Origin: Bacillota bacterium
GTDB taxonomy: Bacteria > Bacillota > Clostridia > Acetivibrionales > DSM-1351
NCBI GenBank assembly: GCA_023439045.1
Contig: JAEXOY010000036.1
Coordinates: 99,884-163,883 of the forward strand
Length of the DNA: 64,000 nt
Reading direction: 5' to 3'
Shown here: piece after piece, positions 17,062-25,419 of the stretch
Layout: the number at the start of each line of letters is the position of its first letter
How positions within the stretch are numbered: position 1 is the stretch's first letter
The notes under the pieces: generated by a model
Database searches by the model: none
What the model was told of the DNA's origin: nothing
Seen by the model: the letters and a program-made list of their open reading frames with translations, nothing else
Translations under genes and position numbers: made by a program

Positions 17062-17952
17062 CTATTGGTCATTACTATTGTCTGTATTTCCATATACGCC
17101 ACCAAACTCAGAGAATGGCCATATTCTGAAAACAGCCTTACCTACAACCTTATCCCTGTCTATAGTTCCAATTTTTCTAGAGTCAAGGCTTTGTAATCTA
17201 TTATCACCCATAACAAAAAGCTTATTCTCTTCTACCGTATATGGGAGCTTCATGCCATTGGATTCAGTCATCTGATCCTTTATATATGGTTCATCAAGCT
17301 CAATAAATTCTGTCTCTCCAGCATTCTTTCTAAGCACCTTACCATCTTGAATGTCAATCACATCACCCGGCAAGCCTATAACTCTCTTTATATAATCAAC
17401 TTCCCCAGGATTAGCAATTGGTAGATACTTAAGTACGCCCTCAAACTTTCCTTCCTCATGCACAAATACTATAATGTCACCACGCTTTGGTTCCCCAATC
17501 ATGTAACCTGTCTTATAAACAATGACATGCTGACCATCTTGCAAGGTGTTTTCCATCGAGTTCATTGTAACCTTATAGGTTGAAAATACGAATGCTTTAA
17601 TAAGCATTGAAATAACTAAAGCTGCTACTATCACTAAAACCCATTCAAAAATCTCTTTGCCTATTGAATTTTTCTTTTTGGCTGGTTTCCCTTGCTTCTC
17701 AGTAATTATGTTGTTTGCCTGGTTCTCTTCATAAGCTGTTTTATCAATGTTTACAGCTACATTATCATTTATGCCCGCTTTGTACGCTATATCGTCTGCT
17801 TCGTTCGCTATATTGTCTGCTTCGTTCGCTATATTGTCTGCTTCGTTCAATATATCGTCTGCTACATTATTAGCAGCATTATTTTGTACTGGTTGCTGAT
17901 TTAACTGCTCATTTTCATTATTTTTATCAAAATCATCAAATTCTCTATTCAT
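17062..17952 (-). CDS. lepB: Signal peptidase I
   Basis: LepB removes signal peptides from exported proteins at the outer face of the membrane. A single transmembrane helix spans about 103-122. The catalytic serine lies in NSMENTL (S132), the general-base lysine in DYIKRVIGLPGD (K189), and the late conserved box is MGDNRLQSLDSRKIG. The first 95 residues form an acidic Asn/Glu/Ala-rich cytoplasmic extension built partly from seven-residue NEADNIA repeats; most homologues have fewer than 40 residues here. It lies between rplS and rbgA. A degenerate AT-rich repeat and the rplS terminator separate it from rplS, so it probably has its own promoter. Confidence 0.95.
   Translation of the reverse strand: MNREFDDFDKNNENEQLNQQPVQNNAANNVADDILNEADNIANEADNIANEADDIAYKAGINDNVAVNIDKTAYEENQANNIITEKQGKPAKKKNSIGKEIFEWVLVIVAALVISMLIKAFVFSTYKVTMNSMENTLQDGQHVIVYKTGYMIGEPKRGDIIVFVHEEGKFEGVLKYLPIANPGEVDYIKRVIGLPGDVIDIQDGKVLRKNAGETEFIELDEPYIKDQMTESNGMKLPYTVEENKLFVMGDNRLQSLDSRKIGTIDRDKVVGKAVFRIWPFSEFGGVYGNTDNSNDQ
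17791..17863 (-). repeat. 21-bp in-frame tandem repeat in lepB
   Basis: Three full 21-bp units (17791-17811, 17812-17832, 17833-17853) and a partial fourth encode NEADNIA-type heptads in the cytoplasmic N-terminus of LepB. Confidence 0.85.
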
Positions 17953-18090
17953 GAATTACTTTCCTTTCGGTTATAAATTTATGTATTTCTTAAAATGTCT
18001 GCAAAATCCACTTTGCCATAAAACAACATATCTATTATATAGAAATATCACCTTATTTACAAATTAAAAAAGTATTAAGAAAGTAAGAAC

Positions 18091-18181
18091 AAAAAGTAAT
18101 ACCATAAATTATGAATAAAAGTAATACCATAAATTTAAAAGTACTACCATAATTTATGATCTAGAGCAATATCATAAAATA
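18091..18181. repeat. Degenerate direct repeats in the rplS-lepB gap
   Basis: Units of the form AAAAGTAATACCATAAATT recur about four times with growing divergence between the lepB leader and the rplS terminator. Confidence 0.65.
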
Positions 18182-18223
18182 TCAACGCATGGGGTAGCAT
18201 TATATAAATAAAAATCAGGCATT

Positions 18224-18252
18224 AAAAAACCCAAGGGGCAAACCCCTTGAGT
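18224..18252 (-). terminator. Intrinsic terminator of rplS
   Basis: A 10-bp stem with one G-T pair (18229-18238 with 18243-18252, four-base loop) is followed on the minus strand by GGTTTTTTAATG. It lies about 28 bases past the rplS stop. Confidence 0.92.
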
Positions 18253-18280
18253 CTTCAATTTCAACTTTAAAATTTTAATA

Positions 18281-18622
18281 TTAAAGCTTTTCCTTAAGCT
18301 TAGCAGCCTTACCAACTCTATCACGTAGGTAGTATAGCTTAGCTCTTCTTGCAACACCTTTTCTAACCACATCAATATGGTCAATTCTTGGTGAGTTAAC
18401 AGGGAATATTCTCTCAACACCAACACCGTAGGATACTCTTCTTACAGTGAAGGTTTCTTTTAAGCCAGAACCCTTAAGTGCTATAACAGTACCTTCAAAC
18501 ACCTGGATTCTTTCTCTGTTACCTTCTTTGATCTTTGCATGAACTTTAATATAATCACCAATTTCCAATTTAGGAAGGTCAGTTCTAATCTGTTCATTTT
18601 CAATTGACTTTAGTATATCCAT
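18281..18622 (-). CDS. rplS: 50S ribosomal protein L19
   Basis: L19 sits at the 30S-50S interface. The 113 residues are full length. Diagnostic stretches are LPKLEIGDYIKVHAKIKEGNRERIQVFEGTVIA, SYGVGVERIFPVNSPRIDHIDVVRKG and the basic tail RRAKLYYLRDRVGKAAKLKEKL. A GGGAGGAGG site precedes the ATG. Unlike the usual trmD-rplS operon, it has its own strong promoter, a structured leader and its own terminator, and is separated from trmD by four unrelated genes. Confidence 0.98.
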   Translation of the reverse strand: MDILKSIENEQIRTDLPKLEIGDYIKVHAKIKEGNRERIQVFEGTVIALKGSGLKETFTVRRVSYGVGVERIFPVNSPRIDHIDVVRKGVARRAKLYYLRDRVGKAAKLKEKL

Positions 18623-18705
18623 TATTATTTTTCCTCCTCCCTCTCTAGATGTTCGTGCGAAAATATTTTATAGTGTTCGCAGAGGACCATCCGTATTGCA
18701 CACGC
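18623..18705 (-). promoter_or_regulatory. Structured leader of rplS (candidate L19 autoregulatory leader)
   Basis: Between the predicted start of transcription near 18705 and the ribosome site lie GC-richer segments able to pair (for example CTGCGAA with TTCGCA around 18660-18690). Bacillota rplS mRNAs are known to carry an L19 leader, so a feedback element is likely; I have not matched it to a covariance model. Confidence 0.5.
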
Positions 18706-18710
18706 ATGAT

Positions 18711-18739
18711 ATTATAGCATGTATTGTAAGGCTTGTAAA
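18711..18739 (-). promoter_or_regulatory. Sigma-A type promoter of rplS
   Basis: On the minus strand TTTACA (18739-18734) and TATAAT (18716-18711) are separated by exactly 17 bases, a near-consensus vegetative promoter about 90 bases before the rplS start. Confidence 0.85.
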
Positions 18740-18882
18740 GTAATTTTAAGAAAATTTTGCATCTGTAAAAGTAGCTTATAAATGTATTTATTTTGTATTT
18801 ATTTTGTATTTATTTTGCCTTAGTTTTACCTTTAATTAGCCTTGTTTATATTTGTTTTATATCTGTTTTACTTTTCGTTTCA

Positions 18883-19632
18883 CTATTTATTGGCATTAAT
18901 GAGAACGGAAATCTGCTTGGCTGTCTGTTTGATTTGTTCTTCATTTGTAATGGTTGAAGTACCATCACCTGCCTGTGCACCATACATTCCAAAGCCTGCA
19001 TGATTGCCACCTTCTATAATGACTTCTTTAAAATTACTCGGCAAATTTCCTTTGTATTGCTCATATTTTTCGTGGTTTAAAACCTGATCCTCACTACCAT
19101 ACATAGAAAGAACGGATAATCCATTATCTGAAAGATCAGCAGTAGAATACGCTCCAAGTAAAACCAACCCATCAAAGCTTGTTTGATCAGCTATATACGA
19201 AGCTGCCATAGAGCCTCCTAGTGAATGACCACCGATATACCAAGAAGTGATTTCCGGATATTTCTCCTGCAAGCCGTCAGCTGCATCAATATCAAAAACA
19301 GCCAGATTAGCGGGCATTTCTACCAAAATACATAGAATACCTTGATTGGCACAGGCTTCCATGAGCGGTGCATAAGCATTGTATTCTACCTTCCCACCTG
19401 GATAAAATATTAATCCTTTGGTTGCATCTTTTGGAGCATAGACCTTATATCCATTATCTAAAGTTTCCCTTGAGATATTCGTAACATTGGCTGAAAATGC
19501 CTCAATTGCTTTATTATCTGCATGATAATAGTCCTGGATATAAATGAAGCCTATAGTGCCTAAAGCTAAAATCAGTCCAAGAATACCTATTACTATGTTC
19601 CGCAAGGTATGTTTCTTCTTATTCAATGTCAT
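18883..19632 (-). CDS. Membrane-anchored alpha/beta hydrolase
   Basis: After a lysine-rich N-terminus and a transmembrane helix (about 11-31), the protein is an alpha/beta-hydrolase fold of the PF12695 type. The nucleophile elbow is GGHSLGG (S137), the likely acid D182 in MYGSEDQVL and the base H211 in EGGNHAGFGMYG, so the triad looks complete. The oxyanion region FYPGGKVEYNAY is also conserved. Members act on small esters or lipids, usually outside the membrane when anchored like this; the substrate is unknown. It is the rplS-proximal gene of the insert separating trmD from rplS. Confidence 0.82.
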   Translation of the reverse strand: MTLNKKKHTLRNIVIGILGLILALGTIGFIYIQDYYHADNKAIEAFSANVTNISRETLDNGYKVYAPKDATKGLIFYPGGKVEYNAYAPLMEACANQGILCILVEMPANLAVFDIDAADGLQEKYPEITSWYIGGHSLGGSMAASYIADQTSFDGLVLLGAYSTADLSDNGLSVLSMYGSEDQVLNHEKYEQYKGNLPSNFKEVIIEGGNHAGFGMYGAQAGDGTSTITNEEQIKQTAKQISVLINANK

Positions 19633-19824
19633 TCTCCTTTTTAAATAAAAATAACACTTTAAAACACATATGTTCTAATCATGAATGATAATAAGCTTGT
19701 TCTTCTCATAAATTAAAATTACTAGAAACACATATGTTTCTAATGTATTAGTTGATGGTAATAAGTATGTTGTAGCAATCACCTATAATTATTTGAAACA
19801 TATATGTTCAAATACTATTATTTA

Positions 19825-19892
19825 ACCGTTATTAATATAATACCGTTATTAATATAATACCGTTATTAATATACTACCGTTATTAATATATT
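19825..19892. repeat. 17-bp tandem repeat array downstream of the CARF nuclease gene
   Basis: Four near-identical 17-bp units of ACCGTTATTAATATAAT type lie at 19825-19892, ending four bases from the nuclease stop. They are contiguous with no spacers, so this is not a CRISPR array. A second family with the word ACATATGTT recurs at about 19,665, 19,735 and 19,800. Confidence 0.85.
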
Positions 19893-19896
19893 ACAG

Positions 19897-21033
19897 TTAA
19901 TGTATAATCTGTTCAAGCGTATTCAAAAATGTATGGGTATTTCCGTTGTAATATATTACATGAATTCCCATTTCCCTCGCACGGAGTAGAAAAGCATCGT
20001 TTGTGGTTCTATCGGACAGAACCATTATCTTTATGGAGTTTTTACCACCGAGTTTTTCAGCATACAATTCAATCTCGTTTAGCATATAGGTGCTCAGATT
20101 TTGAGTATCCTTGCATGAGATATACACCAATCTCGAATCAATTGACGCCATTACATCTATTTCATTCTTAATATTGATGAAGTCGGCATTCCACATAAAT
20201 ACAACTCCACTTTCAACATCATCAACCTTACGGATTTTTTTAACGCAGTTATAAGTTATTGCTTCAAGCCAGCTGCCAAATATCATAATAAGCTTACGGA
20301 AATTTTCGTCCTTGAAGCTCATCTGAACTTGATTATTGTTAAAGTCATAATCAATGAAACCCTTGTCCTTTAAGGCATCAGCAATATGTAAAAAGTCTTT
20401 TACATCCTGAGTCTTAAGGTAATTGAGACTAATAGTTGCAAAATAACTATCCGGAAAGTTTGAATGTATTCTATTTGGGGTTTTAATAATGCTTAAAAAG
20501 GTCCTGAAACTAGCGTAGTGTTGTTCTATAATTGATATAAAATCAGTTACATCCTGTGAAAGATAGTATTCTGAGGAACTGCTTACTATACTGGTCCCTG
20601 CTCCTGCCATTATATCGTCCACGCTGATTTCCGCAAACCCACCATGTTTAACTATTTCACGGCCTCTCACAATATAATAGTTCTGTCTGTCAATATCAAC
20701 ATATATCATTGGAATCGCGGAGTCTTCAACGAAGTCCTTTATCATCAGAAGCTGTAAGGTTGGTGCGTTTGTTGTATCTAACACCACACAGCGATTCTTC
20801 TTGATCTGAGTTAATGCAGATATTAGGTTGGCCTGTTCACAAACATACTTGTGATGACTTACTTTAATAGATGGCATATTTTGACGAATATAGTTCAAAA
20901 GGCTTTCAAAGTTTTGCTCCGCGTCGCTTCCCTGCTCTATAAGAAATATAATGCTGTCTATTTTGAGCAGTTCAGCTGCTGCCAACGAGCCATAATTTGT
21001 ATCGGTCAGAAAGCATATTAATGTTTTATCCAT
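19897..21033 (-). CDS. Card1-like (DUF1887) CARF-domain nuclease without a CRISPR locus
   Basis: The 378-residue protein has the three-part layout of Card1/Can2-type CRISPR ancillary nucleases. Residues 1-145 form a Rossmann-like CARF domain (ICFLTDTNYGSLAA, VVLDTTNAPTLQLL, IYVDIDRQNYYIV). Residues about 185-250 form a winged-helix-like middle (FATISLNYLKTQDVKDFLHIADALKDKGFIDY). The C-terminus is a PD-(D/E)XK nuclease: GSWLEAITYN (E257), NEIDVMA (D293) and YISCKDT (K308). In known relatives cyclic oligoadenylate binding activates DNA or RNA cleavage. The classical (D/E)xK glutamate is serine here (SCK), and the CARF loop lacks a clear GTK motif. No cas gene or CRISPR array is in the window. 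Confidence 0.78.
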   Translation of the reverse strand: MDKTLICFLTDTNYGSLAAAELLKIDSIIFLIEQGSDAEQNFESLLNYIRQNMPSIKVSHHKYVCEQANLISALTQIKKNRCVVLDTTNAPTLQLLMIKDFVEDSAIPMIYVDIDRQNYYIVRGREIVKHGGFAEISVDDIMAGAGTSIVSSSSEYYLSQDVTDFISIIEQHYASFRTFLSIIKTPNRIHSNFPDSYFATISLNYLKTQDVKDFLHIADALKDKGFIDYDFNNNQVQMSFKDENFRKLIMIFGSWLEAITYNCVKKIRKVDDVESGVVFMWNADFINIKNEIDVMASIDSRLVYISCKDTQNLSTYMLNEIELYAEKLGGKNSIKIMVLSDRTTNDAFLLRAREMGIHVIYYNGNTHTFLNTLEQIIH

Positions 21034-21225
21034 AGTTGGCCTCCGTTATTATTGTAACCGTATAAAAACTTTTTAAAACTATTTGACGTTACTAATACCG
21101 TTATTCAGAAATTATTGTATTTTTAAGTTTTTTATTACGTGTTTCTATCTAGAAAATCACCCTACATTTTGCTAATAAACCTTTGCTAATAAACTTTTCT
21201 ACTAAACTATGCTACTAAACTAATA

Positions 21226-22335
21226 TTATTTGCTCTTATATACCGTCAGTAAGTATTCACCGCTTTTAATCTCTTCTAATTCAGTAGTATTCTTCATAGT
21301 CTTATTTATGTAGACCTTTTGCTTGGAGGTTAATTTTTTAAATATATATTTATCCGTTTCTATAACCTTGTCCTTATCCAGCTTTGTATAGAATTCCTCC
21401 AGACACAGCTTATTATTATATAGATAGGTTGCAAGAGGAATTCCTACATACCGTATATGCCAGGGTTCGTAGATAATCTTGGTAATATTGGTCTTGCCGT
21501 CGGGGTAACGAACCACATATCCAAATTTGTAGCAGTTCTTTTCCAGCCATTTCTGGTCGTTTGTGCCGAAAAAGGTTTCTGCCGAAGGTCCCTTTGTACT
21601 GTATACATCCAGAGCAAGTCCGGCTTGATGTTCGGACTTACCTGGGTAAGCAACCATTTGCTGGGTCTTTTCAAAAGCTTCTTCATATGTCTTTTCTGTC
21701 TTTTTAAACTTTTCAAGGCGCCTTTGAAAAAGTGTATTTTGGAAGCTCTCACTTCTATAGGCTTGGTGTACAAACAGGCCCATTGCATTATCCTTTTTGG
21801 CCGCGGCATTAAGTTGATACAGTGCTTCAAGTGGTACTGGCAACAGTTTAAGGTCGTTGCTAGCAACACTCATTTTGGACTTGTTTATTGTAGCCATATT
21901 TTTGGGGACATAACCCTTTGGGAGAGCATTCTCACGGTTAATAAGCAGCTTAGTACTCAGAGTAGCCTTCTTTACCTCTTTATAACTGCTTGCAGACAAA
22001 ATCAATTCATTTGTAGATATATATACATTTGATGAGTCTTCAGCTAATTTTATACCTGAAGAAGTGCTATTAGCTGACTCTATATTTGAAGAAGAGCTCT
22101 TAGCTAATTCTATACCTGAGGAGGAGCTATTAGCTGACTCTATACCTGAAGAGGAGTTATTAGCTGACTCTATACCTGAAGAGGAGCTCTTAGCTGACTC
22201 TATACCTGAAGAGGAGCTATTAGCTGAATCTATACCTGACGTAGGCTGGTTAACACCAGAGGTATTTGTAGTTCCTATAATGATTATGCCGAGTAAAATC
22301 GCACAGCTTAGAAGTAGTAGCAAAAGCTTTTTCAT
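21226..22335 (-). CDS. D-alanyl-D-alanine carboxypeptidase, VanY type (M15B)
   Basis: This secreted zinc peptidase trims the terminal D-alanine of peptidoglycan stem peptides. A signal or anchor segment spans residues 4-22. Seven 10-residue Ser-rich repeats (SGIESANSSS-like) fill 33-103 as a wall-spanning linker. The catalytic domain then shows the family motifs SEHQAGLALD (H236, D243) and EPWHIRYVG (E290, H293). A C-terminal 60-residue basic extension follows. No van resistance genes are nearby, so a housekeeping wall-remodelling role is likely. It lies in the insert between trmD and rplS. Confidence 0.9.
   Translation of the reverse strand: MKKLLLLLLSCAILLGIIIIGTTNTSGVNQPTSGIDSANSSSSGIESAKSSSSGIESANNSSSGIESANSSSSGIELAKSSSSNIESANSTSSGIKLAEDSSNVYISTNELILSASSYKEVKKATLSTKLLINRENALPKGYVPKNMATINKSKMSVASNDLKLLPVPLEALYQLNAAAKKDNAMGLFVHQAYRSESFQNTLFQRRLEKFKKTEKTYEEAFEKTQQMVAYPGKSEHQAGLALDVYSTKGPSAETFFGTNDQKWLEKNCYKFGYVVRYPDGKTNITKIIYEPWHIRYVGIPLATYLYNNKLCLEEFYTKLDKDKVIETDKYIFKKLTSKQKVYINKTMKNTTELEEIKSGEYLLTVYKSK
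22030..22239 (-). repeat. Seven 30-bp in-frame tandem repeats in the VanY-like gene
   Basis: Units of 30 bp, most sharing the word TCTATACCTGAAGAGGAG on the plus strand, encode the Ser-rich linker. Inner copies are nearly identical, showing recent expansion, while the outer copies have drifted. Confidence 0.88.
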
Positions 22336-22456
22336 AGATATCCCCCATCACAACTTATCATTTCAACGTTAGTCTACGTTAATCGTAATAGCTTCTAATG
22401 ATTCATGCCTTTATACGTTTGTCTGGTACAGCTTCTTAAAATAATGATTCATAAGT

Positions 22457-23203
22457 TTATACGTTTATATTAACATCCGTTTCTTTTTTATCAAGCTTTT
22501 TGAACTGAAATTTTTCTAACCAAAGCTTTTTAGACTTCATTGAAGTAAAGCCTATCAATGATATACCAAAAGCTCCTATGGCATCTACTATCAAATCCTT
22601 CATGGTATCGTTAAGTGCTGCTCTTCCAATAAGTGGGGCTCCATTTTCCAAAGCGAACTTTTGCATATTAAGGCCAAGTATTGCATCAAAAGCATACTCA
22701 TAGACCTCCCATAGAACACCTAGCGACATTGCAAAATTAAAAGCAAATATAGCTATAAATAATGGGCTTAATTGAATCTTTACCTTCTCTGCATTATTTA
22801 GAAGAGTTACAAGAGAAAAGCCTAGGGCTCCTAACATTACCCCACTAAAGGCATGTAAAATCGTATCCCAATGGGGCACATGATAATAAAAGCTTTTTAT
22901 CTCCCCGAGGTAGATTGCTGTATATAGGAAAATAACAAAGATTATGTTCATGTATGAGGGAATATCTATTCTCCATTTCTTTTCAATCATTGAAGGCAAA
23001 AGCATAATAAATATTCCAAGTATGCACTGTATCAGCATCAACAAATAGTCACTCTTCACCTTTTCATATCTCTCAATGTGCAGAGGTGAAGTAGGAGCAA
23101 TAATAACATTTACTAAAGAATAAATGGCTGATCCTATAAGAGTTATAAATACAACTATAAAGATAATTTTTTCCCAGTTAAGATTTTTTAGTTTTTCGAC
23201 CAT
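22457..23203 (-). CDS. DUF2238 (YjdF-like) polytopic membrane protein
   Basis: The 248 residues contain about six transmembrane helices. The pattern of the family is present: VPHWDTILHAFSGVMLGALGF, SLGVLWEVYEYAFDAILGLNMQKF and NDTMKDLIVDAIGAFG, with conserved Trp-Asp, His, Glu and paired Asp residues facing the membrane interface. The function of DUF2238 is not established. The acidic and histidine residues would suit a metal- or lipid-handling site, but that is speculation. It is the trmD-proximal gene of the insert. Confidence 0.8.
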   Translation of the reverse strand: MVEKLKNLNWEKIIFIVVFITLIGSAIYSLVNVIIAPTSPLHIERYEKVKSDYLLMLIQCILGIFIMLLPSMIEKKWRIDIPSYMNIIFVIFLYTAIYLGEIKSFYYHVPHWDTILHAFSGVMLGALGFSLVTLLNNAEKVKIQLSPLFIAIFAFNFAMSLGVLWEVYEYAFDAILGLNMQKFALENGAPLIGRAALNDTMKDLIVDAIGAFGISLIGFTSMKSKKLWLEKFQFKKLDKKETDVNINV

Positions 23204-23428
23204 CCAATCACACCCTTACAAATAAAAATAAAAAGGGCATACTTGCCCTAAGTTGTCAAAGTTTCAAATATAATCTTATATCTATTGTAATTACAATGTA
23301 CAAAAATTTGACTACATAATAAATGTTATGCCTACATATAGCCATTTAATGCTACTAATAATTGCTACAATATATTACTACTATTATTGCACTATATATT
23401 ATTAATATTAATGCATACAATAATTCCA

Positions 23429-24124
23429 CTATTTATTGTTATTATATTTGTCATATAAATCAGGCCTTTTTATGCGTGTCCGCTCAATAGACTGCTCATG
23501 TCGCCACTTATCTATATTGGCATGATGTCCTGACAACAAGACATCAGGAACAAGCTTACCTTCATAGTCTGCAGGCCTAGTATACTGAGGGTATTCGAGC
23601 AATCCATTAAAGTGGGACTCATCGCTAAATGACCCTTCACTGGATAAAACACCTGGAATTAGTCTGCTAACACAATCAATGAGTACCATTGCAGGCAGCT
23701 CACCACCAGTCAGCACATAATCTCCAATAGAGATTTCCTCATCAACTATTTCTTCAATAATTCTCTCGTCAATACCTTCATAATGCCCACACAAGAGTAC
23801 TAGATGCTGCTCTTGAGATAACTCTTTTGCAAGCTCTTGAGTCAGTACCTTTCCCTGGGGGCTCATATATATAACTCTGGGTTTATATTGCAAATCCTTG
23901 GTAACAGCGGCATACGCATCAAAAACGGGTTGGCACGCCATAACCATACCATTGCCGCCTCCAAAGGGATAATCATCAACCTTTTTGTGCTTATTGGCAG
24001 AATAATCTCTGATATTGTGAGCCTTAATTTCAATCAAATTGTTTTGCTGTGCCCGTCCAATAATGCTTTCGTTCATGACAAGTTCAAAGGTTTCAGGAAA
24101 CAGCGTCAAAACATCAAATTTCAT
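23429..24124 (-). CDS. trmD: tRNA (guanine-N1)-methyltransferase
   Basis: TrmD places m1G at position 37 of tRNAs and prevents +1 frameshifting. The SPOUT knot that binds SAM is visible as MSPQGKVLTQ, LLCGHYEGIDERI and the GDYVLTGGELPAMVLIDCVSRLIPGVL block. The C-terminal YTRPADYEG and LLSGHHANIDKWRHEQ are also diagnostic. At 231 residues it is slightly shorter than Proteobacterial forms. Its ATG overlaps the rimM stop by one base, so the two are translationally coupled. The usual downstream neighbour rplS is displaced by 4.8 kb. Confidence 0.98.
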   Translation of the reverse strand: MKFDVLTLFPETFELVMNESIIGRAQQNNLIEIKAHNIRDYSANKHKKVDDYPFGGGNGMVMACQPVFDAYAAVTKDLQYKPRVIYMSPQGKVLTQELAKELSQEQHLVLLCGHYEGIDERIIEEIVDEEISIGDYVLTGGELPAMVLIDCVSRLIPGVLSSEGSFSDESHFNGLLEYPQYTRPADYEGKLVPDVLLSGHHANIDKWRHEQSIERTRIKRPDLYDKYNNNK

Positions 24125-24633
24125 CAGTCCAATAACCCTTCCGGAAGCACAACTGAAACTCTACCATTCTCAAGAGAAATCTCTTTTACAACACTCTTGA
24201 GGGCAGGTATCAAAATCTCCTTGTTAGTAGCATCCTTTACAATATAAACATCATTACTGCCCGTTTGAATAATATCACGTATACTTCCAAGCAGCTCATT
24301 ATTTTCATCATAAACATTAAGTCCTATCAAATCTGTGATAAAATAGGAGTCCTTTGGTAGTTTAATAGCATTTGCCCTATCTACCTTCATATAAAGCCCT
24401 TTTAGGCTTTCTGCCTTTTCCATGCTATCAACACCTTCAAACTTTAGTATTGCAAACTGTTTGAAGAACTTGACACCAGTAATATTAGTCTTTTCCAATC
24501 GTCCATTATAATCAATAAATACCCATTTGAGCTTATTAAAACGAGCAGGGTCATCTGTGAGACAGGTTGCCTTGACCTCACCTTTAACACCATGGGTATT
24601 TACAATTTGTCCAACTATCAGGTATTCTAGCAT
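24124..24633 (-). CDS. rimM: 16S rRNA processing protein RimM
   Basis: RimM binds ribosomal protein S19 and helps mature the 30S head. The N-terminal beta-barrel shows VGQIVNTHGVKGEVKA and the linker ALLKFEGVDSMEKAESLKG-like block. The C-terminal PRC-barrel contains YFITDLIGLNVYDENNELLGSI and NDVYIVKDATNKEILIPAL. The 169-residue length is normal. It is separated from khpA by a terminator-like hairpin and 216 bases, so rimM-trmD likely has its own promoter; a TATAAT occurs in that gap without a convincing -35. Confidence 0.96.
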   Translation of the reverse strand: MLEYLIVGQIVNTHGVKGEVKATCLTDDPARFNKLKWVFIDYNGRLEKTNITGVKFFKQFAILKFEGVDSMEKAESLKGLYMKVDRANAIKLPKDSYFITDLIGLNVYDENNELLGSIRDIIQTGSNDVYIVKDATNKEILIPALKSVVKEISLENGRVSVVLPEGLLD

Positions 24634-24810
24634 GTATACACCTCATTTTTTATGAATTGCTTCTTGTTCAGTATTGCATCTAAAATATGCATTGTTTATG
24701 AGTATTATGTTGTAATTATAGTTTACTTTTTAAAGTATGTTGTTAAAGTTTGCATTCCACTATATGCTATACATAACAATTCTAAAATGCACTAACTTCT
24801 CATATTTGCA

Positions 24811-24844
24811 GAAAAACTCAAGGGCATTGCTGACCTTGAGTTTT
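24811..24844 (-). terminator. Intrinsic terminator after khpA
   Basis: An 11-bp perfect stem (24813-24823 with 24834-24844, ten-base loop) ends on the minus strand in GAGTTTTTC. It lies just past the khpA stop and splits the ylxM-ffh-rpsP-khpA unit from rimM-trmD. Confidence 0.8.
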
Positions 24845-24849
24845 GTGTT

Positions 24850-25080
24850 CTATTGTATAATATCAACTACAACACGTCTGCTGTCTTTAACTGCTGCAGC
24901 TTTTACAACAGTACGGATTGCCTTGGCAATTCTGCCCTGCTTTCCGATTACTTTGCCCATATCGTCCTTTGAAACTTTCAGCTCCAAAATAATGGACTTT
25001 TCGTTCTGAATTTCATTTACAAAAACCTCATCTGGATAGTCCACGAGAGCCTTTGCAATGTTTTCAAGCAATAATTTCAT
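24850..25080 (-). CDS. khpA: KH-domain RNA-binding protein KhpA (YlqC)
   Basis: At 76 residues this is the minimal KH protein found after rpsP in Firmicutes. The GxxG loop is in MGKVIGKQGRIAKAIRTVVKAAA, and the preceding IILELKVSKDD strand and following VVVDII strand complete the fold. KhpA pairs with KhpB (EloR/Jag) and binds many RNAs, affecting cell division and elongation in streptococci. It is 40 bases downstream of rpsP. Confidence 0.93.
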   Translation of the reverse strand: MKLLLENIAKALVDYPDEVFVNEIQNEKSIILELKVSKDDMGKVIGKQGRIAKAIRTVVKAAAVKDSRRVVVDIIQ

Positions 25081-25120
25081 AGCTCATCATTCCTTTCGCT
25101 ACGCTCATGGAACAAATCAA

Positions 25121-25366
25121 TTACTGAATGATACCATTCTTCTTCAATAATGATTTAACTGTATCAGTAGGCTGTGCACCATTCTTTAGCCATTTTTGAG
25201 CTTTTTCAGCATCAATATTGATCTGAGCTGGTTCTACAACAGGGTTGTAAGTACCGATTTCTTCAATGAATCTACCATCTCTTGGATATCTTGAATCAGC
25301 AACAACTACTCTGTAGAAAGGGTTCTTCTTAGCACCCATTCTCTTTAAACGCATCTTAACTGCCAT
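25121..25366 (-). CDS. rpsP: 30S ribosomal protein S16
   Basis: S16 helps fold the 5' domain of 16S rRNA. The 81 residues begin MAVKMRLKRMGAKKNPFYRVVVADSR-like, the standard opening, with GTYNPVVEP and AQKWLKNGAQPTDTVKSLLKK following. I start at the ATG at 25366 because AAAGGAGGTGA ends about seven bases before it; an in-frame ATG at 25375 falls inside the ribosome site. It sits between ffh and khpA as usual. Confidence 0.98.
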   Translation of the reverse strand: MAVKMRLKRMGAKKNPFYRVVVADSRYPRDGRFIEEIGTYNPVVEPAQINIDAEKAQKWLKNGAQPTDTVKSLLKKNGIIQ

Positions 25367-25419
25367 TATATTCACCTCCTTTAAAGGATAATATCAAATC
25401 AATTAATTTATAATTTTAT

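Noticed and set aside
19825..19892. Possible CRISPR array beside the CARF nuclease gene
   Set aside because: The 17-bp units are directly contiguous with no unique spacers and are too short for CRISPR repeats.
21457..22032. 191-codon plus-strand frame across the VanY catalytic region
   Set aside because: It lies antisense to conserved catalytic motifs, has no family resemblance and no ribosome site.
22064..22372. 102-codon plus-strand frame of repeated LADSIPEEEL
   Set aside because: It is the antisense reading of the VanY Ser-rich repeat; 30-bp periodicity keeps all frames open and there is no ribosome site.
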